NCBI GenBank assembly: GCA_943788495.1
Contig: CALSQO010000001.1
Span: 744,001 to 808,000 of the forward strand
Source of the DNA: UA16 sp905478895
GTDB taxonomy: Bacteria > Bacteroidota > Bacteroidia > Flavobacteriales_D > Sanyastnellaceae
Direction: 5' to 3'
DNA: 64,000 nt
Shown here: one piece after another, positions 45,122 to 52,620 of the stretch
How positions within the stretch are numbered: the stretch's first letter is position 1
Layout: each line of letters starts with the position of its first letter
Program-made: the position numbers and the translations under genes
The notes under the pieces: generated by a model
What the model saw: only the letters and a program-made list of their open reading frames with translations
Databases searched by the model: none
Told to the model about the DNA's origin: nothing

Positions 45122-47137
45122 GTGAATCAGAAGGCGTTGTTGATTACGGCAGATGGATTTCTCGTACCAAGTCGCTGGGAAGTTTTTCCTGGATATGAAA
45201 CTGGCTCGCAAACTGATAATCCGAGTTTTGTAGATTTCGATATTTCTTCTGCAGCAGGGCTGCAAGAAGAAGTATGGATTCGATTTCGCTGGTCTGGAAC
45301 GTGGGGGTATAGCTGGGAAATTGATGACATTATAATTTCCGAACTTCCTGAAAACGATATTAGAATCGAATCGTACGTCTCAACGACAGACTTTCAAAAC
45401 ACAGGAATTTACGAACTTGGAGCAATACCTGTTGATTATCTATCATCCATCCAACAAGCAGCTATTGACGTCCGAAATGCTGGCTTGCTCGTTCAGTCAG
45501 GAGTACAGCTGAGTTTGACTGTCGATAATAGTCTTATTTCGAATTCTTCGCCAACGACACTTGACGAAGGCGAGACCATCACACTTCAAGCACCTTATTC
45601 CCTTCAAGAAACCAGCAGTATCGGATTCCATGAGATTGGTTTTTCGGTCTCTGGCAATTTGCCAGATGCGAATCCAGCAGATAATTTCACTTCTCGCTCT
45701 ATCGAGATAACACAGCATCAAATGGGGCGTGATAACGGCCAGATGACAGCTCCGTTTCCTGAGGAAGCGACGGATGATTTTATCGCTCTGAACCCATTTA
45801 TTTTCGGGGAAGACGTCACGATTTATGGCGTTGATGTGGCATTCGTTGAAGGCTCTGACAGTGGAGCGGAGATTGTAGCTCATTTATTTGATCCAGCTGA
45901 TCCAGATTACTTAAGTGATCAATATGGAGGTTTACTGACAAGTACTGACGTAAAATCGCTTACGTTAGATATGATGAATACTGGTTCTGAGCCAGAGGTT
46001 AATTGGTATACATTGACATTTGACAACCCATTAACTGTGCCTAGCGGAACACCTATTGCCGCAGCTTTTGAATCATACGGAGGGATGGGCGTTCAGATAT
46101 GGGAAGCCCAATACACATACAATAACACCAGCTTTACTTATGGTCCTTTCGGAAGTGGTTCAGCCTATGATTGGTATTACACAAATGAAGTGCCTATGAT
46201 ACGACTGAATCTCGATCCAGAAGCGACCAGCACGGGCAGCACAGGTTGCACTAGCCAAGATGCTTGCAATTTTGATCCAAATGCTGAGGAGGACGATGGG
46301 TCTTGCGAGTATCAATCTTGCGCTGGTTGTATGGATGCAGAGGCGTGTAATTTCGATGCGGAATTTTCAATTGCGATTAATGATGAGTGCACATACCCTG
46401 GTTGCTCAGACCCTCTGGCAATAAACTATAATGCTGATGCTGGATGTCCTTTAGATTGTATCTATTTGACCTTTGACTGCACCTCTGTTGGTAATGCGGC
46501 ATGGACGGATGAGTCAATAGGTGTGTTCCCAGATTGGCAAGAAGCAATGGTGGGAGTTGAATGGAGTGGCGATTGGGTTTTCAATATCCCAGAATTAGTT
46601 GAAGAGCCGCAGTCTGGTGTTGACTACGGTGTGCATCACGTGGATTGGATAAGTTTCGAAGGCTTGCCAAATTGGATAGAAGAGAGTGATTTTGCACTGG
46701 GAGAATTGTCGCAAAGTTCTCAGCACTGTATCACTGCGACGGGTATTCCTACTGAGCCAGGAGTAATTGAAGTGATCGCTACAGGTGAGGTATTTATTTC
46801 ATTATTTGGAGCTGAATTTAGCATAGGAGAGCAGAGTTTTTCAGCCATTTTGGAAGTCATTGATAACCCAAACCTGATTCCTGGTTGTATGTACGAGACC
46901 GCGCTCAACTATTTGAGTTATGCTGAGATTGACGATGGTAGCTGTTTGTTCGCTGGCTGTACTGATGAAAGTGCAGGGAATTATAGTCCTCTTGCTACGA
47001 TTGACGATGGCAGTTGTGGAGAGCCCTGCTCAACAGGTGGCGATAGTTCTTGCGCAACCGATGTTAATTATGATGGAGCGGTAAACGTGTCTGACTTGCT
47101 CCTGTTATTGTCTGAATTTGGTGCCAACTGCGATTGA
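45122..47137 (+). CDS. C-terminal part of the frameshifted plastocyanin-fasciclin protein
   Basis: Same frame as the preceding fragment but beyond its stop; coherent protein starts around VPSRWEVFPGYETGSQTDN (~45160). It holds the rest of a MAM/jelly-roll-like domain (WIRFRWSGTWGYSWEIDDIIIS), CARDB-like regions, four to five GCTS/GCMD..DGSC repeats and a C-terminal dockerin-like motif (DVNYDGAVNVSDLLLLLSEFG) right before the stop. The missing link, including CWDNGASDDSEKCLVEVSRDG, is encoded in the +2 frame at 45004-45155. Intact, the protein would be about 1,230 residues. Confidence 0.7.
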   Translation: MNQKALLITADGFLVPSRWEVFPGYETGSQTDNPSFVDFDISSAAGLQEEVWIRFRWSGTWGYSWEIDDIIISELPENDIRIESYVSTTDFQNTGIYELGAIPVDYLSSIQQAAIDVRNAGLLVQSGVQLSLTVDNSLISNSSPTTLDEGETITLQAPYSLQETSSIGFHEIGFSVSGNLPDANPADNFTSRSIEITQHQMGRDNGQMTAPFPEEATDDFIALNPFIFGEDVTIYGVDVAFVEGSDSGAEIVAHLFDPADPDYLSDQYGGLLTSTDVKSLTLDMMNTGSEPEVNWYTLTFDNPLTVPSGTPIAAAFESYGGMGVQIWEAQYTYNNTSFTYGPFGSGSAYDWYYTNEVPMIRLNLDPEATSTGSTGCTSQDACNFDPNAEEDDGSCEYQSCAGCMDAEACNFDAEFSIAINDECTYPGCSDPLAINYNADAGCPLDCIYLTFDCTSVGNAAWTDESIGVFPDWQEAMVGVEWSGDWVFNIPELVEEPQSGVDYGVHHVDWISFEGLPNWIEESDFALGELSQSSQHCITATGIPTEPGVIEVIATGEVFISLFGAEFSIGEQSFSAILEVIDNPNLIPGCMYETALNYLSYAEIDDGSCLFAGCTDESAGNYSPLATIDDGSCGEPCSTGGDSSCATDVNYDGAVNVSDLLLLLSEFGANCD

Positions 47138-47169
47138 CATCCACCTGCTAAACAGAAAGACGCTGAATA

Positions 47170-48657
47170 ATGAAAAAGCTACTGACCATAATTTTTGCTG
47201 TTGCGTTGGGATTGAACCTCAGTGCGCCTCCCGTAGCATATGGTATGCATGAGGATGTTCCACTAGTTATTGGTGCAGATTCATGTGCCACTTCTGTTGA
47301 GTTTGATGACTATACTTATCCAGTTGTGTCCATTGGAAATCAGTGTTGGTTTGCAGAAAACTTGAGGTCATTGCATTATGCAAATGGGGATCAAATTGAC
47401 AATGCATTGACAGCAGATGAATGGGCCAATACTACAAGTGGTGCGTGTGCCATTCTTTGGGAGAATACGAGCAATCCGTATTTATCTGGAAATCAAGATA
47501 CATTAGACTGGGCCCTTCAAACTTTTGGACGATTGTATAACTTTTATTCTGTTACTGACGACCGTAAAATTTGCCCCGCTGGGTGGCACGTTAGTACCGA
47601 CTCTGATTGGATTGAACTAGAAATATTTTTAGGTCTATCCGATGATGAGCTGTATTTGAATAATTCATCGACAAGAGGAGCGGCGGTTAATTTAGGACAC
47701 AAACTGAAAGATACTCAACTTTGGTTCTCGCCGTCCTTGGGATTCGGTTGTGACGGTATTCAGTCGAATGGAACGTGGAGCTACCTCGGTTATTTAACAA
47801 CCAATACTAGAATGTATGGTCCTCCATTATTGAACCTTTTAGGAACCGGAAGACGCATAGAAGAGTATTATGGCTGGAGTTACAACTCATTCGTTTGGTC
47901 GCCTAACGGAGAGCAACCTGTATGGAGATATACTTTGGCTCATTGGAGCGGACTTGCAAGATCAGAACCAGAAACTGCAAATCACCAAGGCAACCCAGTT
48001 CGATGTGTCCAGGACTACAGCATGGATATTGATCAGGATGGTATCTCTGATGATTTTGAATCGGCGGGCTGCACAGCTTCGAATGCTTGCAATTATGATT
48101 CAACAGCTACGGATGATGATGGCAGTTGTACTTTTGCAGAAGCTGGGCTTGATTGCTCTGGAGGCTGCCTCATTGACTCAGATAGCGATGGGATTTGCGA
48201 CCAAGATGAAATCACAGGTTGCCAGAACGATAGTGCTTGCAACTATGATTCGACCGCAACAGATGCAGGTTATTGCGACTATGCTGAAGTGGGGTACGAC
48301 TGCACTGGTGACTGTTTGAGCGACACTGATCAAGATGGTGTTTGTGACGAGTTTGAAGTGCTAGGGTGCACAACGAGTGCGGCTTTTAATTATGATTCAA
48401 CAGCTACGGATGATGATGGTTCCTGCCTGTATTACACCATCGGTTGCGCTTACAACGAGGCATGCAACTACGATTCTACTGCAGAACTAGATGATGGCAG
48501 CTGTCTGTTCGCAGAGCCTGGTTTTGATTGCTTAGGGGAGCAATTAGAGGAATGTCAAGGTAGCGGAGCTTGTGTGTCCGACATTGATGGTGATGGTTTG
48601 GTAGGAGTAGGTGACATGCTCTACTTGCTTTCAGAATTTGGCATGTCCTGTGATTAA
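47170..48657 (+). CDS. FISUMP / Cys-rich repeat secreted protein
   Basis: 495 residues. The signal peptide is a close paralogue of those at 42187 and 48679 but is followed by a different stretch (PPVAYGMHEDVP). The FISUMP domain comes first here (YPVVSIGNQCWFAENLRS, ICPAGWHVSTDSDW, NPVRCVQD). It is followed by DIDQDGISDDFE, four GCxxxxACNYDSTATDDDGSC repeats with TSP3-like linkers, and a terminal dockerin-like motif (DIDGDGLVGVGDMLYLLSEFG). The order of modules is the reverse of the 42187 gene. Confidence 0.82.
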   Translation: MKKLLTIIFAVALGLNLSAPPVAYGMHEDVPLVIGADSCATSVEFDDYTYPVVSIGNQCWFAENLRSLHYANGDQIDNALTADEWANTTSGACAILWENTSNPYLSGNQDTLDWALQTFGRLYNFYSVTDDRKICPAGWHVSTDSDWIELEIFLGLSDDELYLNNSSTRGAAVNLGHKLKDTQLWFSPSLGFGCDGIQSNGTWSYLGYLTTNTRMYGPPLLNLLGTGRRIEEYYGWSYNSFVWSPNGEQPVWRYTLAHWSGLARSEPETANHQGNPVRCVQDYSMDIDQDGISDDFESAGCTASNACNYDSTATDDDGSCTFAEAGLDCSGGCLIDSDSDGICDQDEITGCQNDSACNYDSTATDAGYCDYAEVGYDCTGDCLSDTDQDGVCDEFEVLGCTTSAAFNYDSTATDDDGSCLYYTIGCAYNEACNYDSTAELDDGSCLFAEPGFDCLGEQLEECQGSGACVSDIDGDGLVGVGDMLYLLSEFGMSCD

Positions 48658-48678
48658 TAACATTAGACGATGTAAACA

Positions 48679-50637
48679 ATGAAAAAGCTACTGACGATAT
48701 TGTTTGCCGTTGCTCTGGGGTTGAACCTCAATGCGCAGGATGAGTGCCTAAACCCTGATGTCAATTGCGATGGTTACGTCAATGTCAATGACTTACTGGG
48801 CTTGCTCGGATACTTCGGTGATGAGGATTTGGATGGAGACGGTATTTGGGATTCGCAGGACGATTGTGTGGAGGACGACTGTGGCATCTGTGACGGGCCT
48901 GGCCCTGAAATTCTCGAGGTGGATACGATAATTTTTGTTCTAGATAGCGTCTATTTACAAGGTTTGGACGATTGGTATACTTACGAATTCGCCGACACAA
49001 CCTTTACATTAAATTGTCCTGTTTTTGGGTGTGTAGATGACGTTGCTTGTAATTTTTCACTCAATGCTAACGTCGATGATGGGAGTTGTATTTATGGCAT
49101 TAGCGGTGAACCTGGGCAAGTATGTGATGATGGTAATGCTCTAACCTACAACGATGTCATTCAAGAAACTGGATGTGGTTGCCAAGGCACGGAAAATGTT
49201 GATTCATCAGGCATTGGGCCATGTGTCGCGGAATCTTCATTAAACTTTCATTCTGAGGAATATTTGCTTGTTGAAATAGGGAGCGATTGCTGGTTTGCTG
49301 AAAACCTTCGGTATTTGCCTCAGGTCTCTTCAGTGAATGACCTTTCAGACTCAATACCAAAATACTATGTAACAGGTTTCACAGGTGAATCCATTGATGA
49401 AGCCGCGCTCACAGAGGAATATCAGAAGTATGGTGTCTTGTACAACGGACCAGCAAGTAGACTGGACAGTATTTGCCCAGTTGGATGGAAGTTGCCTTCG
49501 CGAAGAGACTTCTTGAATCTTGCGAATACGGCTCTGGATGTCGATGTGGTTGAATTTGAACCGAATCTTGTTTGGTTTGGTGGGGAAGCCGATTGTGGCA
49601 TCATTTCATTGGAAGGTCTTTGCGCACAAGATTCTAATTTTGCCGACTGGCTGGCAACAAATGCAACAGGCTTTTCAGCTGTGCCTGGAGGCGGAGTTTA
49701 CAATTGGGGTTTTTACGGGCTTGGCGAGAACGCAGTTTTTCATGCAAATTTTGAAACGTTGATTGATCCACCTTGGTCAGCGGAAACTTATTCGGGAGTG
49801 TTTGGAATACAACAGTCTTTATCAACTAATTACGTTTATGAGAGTTCGGACCCTGAGATTGGAGCAAGTGCTATTCGATGCATCAAAGGAGAGGCCGCCG
49901 CTGGTTGCAATATTGTAAATGCGTGCAACTATACTTCCGATAATGAGGACGATGATTCAACTTGTCTTTTACCACAGTCGATAGCTGGAAATATTTGTGA
50001 TGATGGAGACTCTACTACCATTTACGATGTTTATCAGGACGATTGTTTCAGTTGCTCGGGTATTTCGGAACTTGTGGCATCGGATGGTTCAGGACCTTGT
50101 GAAGGTCAGGATTTTTTAGAGTTCAATTCTGTTCTATATGAACTGGTTGAAGTTAGTGGGAATTGTTGGTTCAAATCGAATTTGAGAACCGAGCTGTTTG
50201 CAAATGGAGATTCCATTCCAAGTTCTTTTATTGAAACGTCGGACTTAGCAGTGCTGGCAAATTCTGGATTTGAAAACTTGGAGGCATATGCACAAATTCT
50301 TGGGTTGAAGTACAGTTACGAAGCTGTATTGGATCAAAGAATGCTATGCCCGTCGGGCTGGTCTATCCCAAAGAATGAAGATTGGGAGCCCCTCAATGGT
50401 CCGCAGTGGCGTAATCGCCCAGATGATGAATTTAGTTGGGATGGAACCAACGCATCAGGTCTGTCATTCGCTCCCGATTTTGATCCTTCAGAGGGTAGTG
50501 GACCCGTAAGTTGGTTTTGGTTGGACGCGAGTGATTTTTGTGAATCGTGTGTCCTTTGGACTGGCAATACAAACGGATTTATTACTAACAGTGGTCTCGA
50601 AGATTGGGATCATAGGGTCCGCTGCATAAAAGACTAA
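48679..50637 (+). CDS. Secreted protein with two FISUMP domains
   Basis: 652 residues. Signal peptide and N-terminal dockerin-like region nearly copy the 42187 gene (DVNCDGYVNVNDLLGLL). After one GCVDDVACNF repeat there are two FISUMP domains: the first with YLLVEIGSDCWFAENLRY and ICPVGWKLPSRRDF, ending AIRCIKG; the second with YELVEVSGNCWFKSNLRT, LCPSGWSIPKNEDW and ending RVRCIKD at the C-terminus. It overlaps the convergent integrase gene by four bases. No sorting domain is visible. Confidence 0.82.
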   Translation: MKKLLTILFAVALGLNLNAQDECLNPDVNCDGYVNVNDLLGLLGYFGDEDLDGDGIWDSQDDCVEDDCGICDGPGPEILEVDTIIFVLDSVYLQGLDDWYTYEFADTTFTLNCPVFGCVDDVACNFSLNANVDDGSCIYGISGEPGQVCDDGNALTYNDVIQETGCGCQGTENVDSSGIGPCVAESSLNFHSEEYLLVEIGSDCWFAENLRYLPQVSSVNDLSDSIPKYYVTGFTGESIDEAALTEEYQKYGVLYNGPASRLDSICPVGWKLPSRRDFLNLANTALDVDVVEFEPNLVWFGGEADCGIISLEGLCAQDSNFADWLATNATGFSAVPGGGVYNWGFYGLGENAVFHANFETLIDPPWSAETYSGVFGIQQSLSTNYVYESSDPEIGASAIRCIKGEAAAGCNIVNACNYTSDNEDDDSTCLLPQSIAGNICDDGDSTTIYDVYQDDCFSCSGISELVASDGSGPCEGQDFLEFNSVLYELVEVSGNCWFKSNLRTELFANGDSIPSSFIETSDLAVLANSGFENLEAYAQILGLKYSYEAVLDQRMLCPSGWSIPKNEDWEPLNGPQWRNRPDDEFSWDGTNASGLSFAPDFDPSEGSGPVSWFWLDASDFCESCVLWTGNTNGFITNSGLEDWDHRVRCIKD

Positions 50638-51920
50638 CCACCAAAAAAACCATGATCGGCCATCCGCTTGGCACGTTCTTCATTGGTGACTTTGATGTAC
50701 CGCAAGAATGCTTTTTCAGAGGTATGACCTGATAAATTCATGATGTCGAGGCAGTCCATGCCCGCGAGGTAGGCATTGGTGCAGAAGGAACGACGTGCGG
50801 TATGTGACTTGATCAATTGATACTTCGGAAGGCGTTGGTTCAACAATTGACCGCCTTCGGTGCGTCGAACAGGAATTGCATCATCAATCTCGGCCCATTC
50901 GCCCAATGTTTTCAAATTACGGTTGATGGTTTGATCTACTTGATAAGGTGGAGGAGCATGGCCATAACGCTCATAGATTTCGTCTACCACAGGATCGATG
51001 GGCACAAAGACTTCTCGTTTCGTTTTAGTGGTTAACACTTGAAGGAAGCGCCTTCCATCACGCTCAAGGAAATGGTCTGGGGTAAGACGGGTATAATCCG
51101 ATACGCGAAGCCCTGTGGAGCAACCGATCATGAAAAGGTCCCGCGTCAATTGCAGCCCTTTGGGATGAGGTGACAAATCCAACATCCGCATGCGCCTCAG
51201 TTCCTCTTTGTTGAGGTATACGTCGGTGGCTTGTTCTTGATGAACCTTGAATGACTTTCTGCGATAGGCGACATGCACAGCCTGTCCTTGTTCTTCTGCG
51301 AAACGCAGTACTCGTTTTACGTTCTTGATGTGTTTACCGATGTAATTCAAACTGAGTGGCTTGCCTGCCTTACCACCGTCCTCGGATCGAGCGATGAACG
51401 TGTGATACCAATCCATGTCAACTCCCAATAATGATTCATCCAAAAGACCCACGAGCCGAATGTGCCGCATGGTCTCGATGTAAGTCATGAGTGTGGACTG
51501 CTTCAAACGTCTTCCTGTAATAGGGGAGTTGTGATCTTGAGAGAATGCGATGAATGCATCAAATGCCTGCTTGAGATTCCATTGCTTTCGGTGCTTTGGG
51601 GCGGAGCCCTCTTCGAATACGGCAAACGACTCAATAGCGCCCAAATAGAACGATTTAGAACGATGAACTCCCGAAGACTTAGCTTCTACTGCTTGGGTCT
51701 CTACATGGGCCTTTAAACGCTTCAATTGAAGGTTGATGATGTCGTACCGCTCATCGGCAACGGTTCGAACACTCTGCGTCTTAGAGTTCCAGCTGGAAGA
51801 CTTGTTCAAGCGATGGCCTGTATTGAATCGGTATTGGTTTCCACGGCTCTCGGTAATGCGGAGGCAAATGGTCGCGGAGGGATTGGTTTTGGATGTTCGA
51901 ATGAAAAACGATGAAGTCAT
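50634..51920 (-). CDS. Tyrosine recombinase / phage-type integrase
   Basis: 428 residues. An N-terminal arm-binding-like domain (TSKTNPSATICLRITESRG ... FNTGHRL) is followed by a SAM-like core-binding domain (TLMTYIETMRHIRLVG) and a catalytic domain with Arg in CSTGLRVSDYTRL, Lys in TKTKREVFVPI, the HxxR in SHTARRSFCTN, His in LSGHTSEKAFLRYI, and the Tyr of LRYIKV as nucleophile. All catalytic residues are present, so it should be active. It lies beside the right core repeat, as in integrative elements of Bacteroidota. Confidence 0.93.
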   Translation of the reverse strand: MTSSFFIRTSKTNPSATICLRITESRGNQYRFNTGHRLNKSSSWNSKTQSVRTVADERYDIINLQLKRLKAHVETQAVEAKSSGVHRSKSFYLGAIESFAVFEEGSAPKHRKQWNLKQAFDAFIAFSQDHNSPITGRRLKQSTLMTYIETMRHIRLVGLLDESLLGVDMDWYHTFIARSEDGGKAGKPLSLNYIGKHIKNVKRVLRFAEEQGQAVHVAYRRKSFKVHQEQATDVYLNKEELRRMRMLDLSPHPKGLQLTRDLFMIGCSTGLRVSDYTRLTPDHFLERDGRRFLQVLTTKTKREVFVPIDPVVDEIYERYGHAPPPYQVDQTINRNLKTLGEWAEIDDAIPVRRTEGGQLLNQRLPKYQLIKSHTARRSFCTNAYLAGMDCLDIMNLSGHTSEKAFLRYIKVTNEERAKRMADHGFFGG

Positions 51921-51945
51921 GAAAGGCGATCAATAAATGGAAAAT

Positions 51946-51973
51946 CCGTGTGCTTACCAGCGTGCTTACATTT
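51946..51973 (+). repeat. Right putative integrase arm site
   Basis: 28 bases matching 36692-36719 with one mismatch. Here both octamers are identical: GTGCTTAC, CAGC, GTGCTTAC. Confidence 0.6.
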
Positions 51974-52085
51974 GGTTTTCACGCCTTGTCATAGGTTTGC
52001 ACTTCTTTCCATCAAGATACGCTGAACCCATTGCTATCACTGGGTTTTAGTGGCATTCTTATGAACAAAGCAGAAAGGTTTTGAA

Positions 52086-52121
52086 AGCCGAAATATCGTC
52101 TCGTCCAGACCGCCAACAAAT
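52086..52121 (+). repeat. Right core (attachment-site) repeat
   Basis: Direct repeat of 36612-36646 with one extra A after AGCCGAAAT. It ends 9 bases before the msrB stop codon. Confidence 0.75.
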
Positions 52122-52130
52122 AATTCCAAG

Positions 52131-52619
52131 CTATTGGGCGATGCTATCGCGCTTTGTAAAGTCAAGCGACACACTATTGATGCAATAGCGCAATCCATGG
52201 GGAGGAGGGCCATCCGAGAATACATGCCCCAGATGACCCTGGCAATGGCTGCAGACCAACTCAATCCGTCGCATCCCGTATTTGAGGTCTTCTTTCGTCT
52301 CGATTGAGCTCTGATCAATGATGTCGAAGAAACTGGGCCATCCACTGCCGCTTTCGAACTTCGTGGCACTGTCGAACAATGGCTCTCCGCACCCAGCGCA
52401 TACATAGACACCATCTTCGTGATGGTCCCAAAATTCACCTGTGAAGGGAGCCTCGGTGCCGCATTGCCTTAAGATGCGGTATTCTTCAGGAGTCAATGAA
52501 TCGCTCCAGTCGATTGCATCATTGGTTGCTGCGGGAGACGGTTCTTGGCACCTCATATCAGCAGAACTGAGCAAGTAGAAACAAACTGTGAAGGCTTTGA
52601 TAAGATGATGGAATCGCAT
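52131..52619 (-). CDS. msrB: Exported peptide-methionine (R)-S-oxide reductase MsrB
   Basis: 162 residues from ATG 52619, one base after the uvrA stop; longer in-frame starts fall inside uvrA. An N-terminal hydrophobic signal (FHHLIKAFTVCFYLLSS) indicates export. The MsrB domain has two CxxC zinc pairs (YVCAGCGEPLF and VCSHCQGHLGHVF), SGSGWPSFF, and the catalytic Cys in LRYCINSVSLDF. It repairs R-form methionine sulfoxide in envelope proteins. Downstream partner of uvrA in one operon. Confidence 0.92.
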   Translation of the reverse strand: MRFHHLIKAFTVCFYLLSSADMRCQEPSPAATNDAIDWSDSLTPEEYRILRQCGTEAPFTGEFWDHHEDGVYVCAGCGEPLFDSATKFESGSGWPSFFDIIDQSSIETKEDLKYGMRRIELVCSHCQGHLGHVFSDGPPPHGLRYCINSVSLDFTKRDSIAQ

Positions 52620-52620
52620 A

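Larger units (their letters stand above)
36612..52121. mobile_element. Integrative genomic island with tyrosine recombinase
   Basis: A ~15.5 kb element bounded by a direct repeat of about 35 bases (36612-36646 and 52086-52121, one gap). A second repeat lies just inside each end (36692-36719 and 51946-51973). The integrase gene lies next to the right end. Cargo is mostly predicted secreted proteins plus an excisionase-like HTH protein; no relaxase, replication or phage structural genes are visible, so it is integrative but not obviously self-transmissible. Before insertion, the gene at 36001 and msrB (52131) would have been convergent neighbours. Confidence 0.75.

Noticed and set aside
39538..50637. 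A diversity-generating retroelement acting on the FISUMP (C-type-lectin-like) proteins
   Set aside because: Such folds are common retroelement targets, but there is no reverse transcriptase gene in the window and I found no template repeat resembling the 3' ends of the FISUMP genes.
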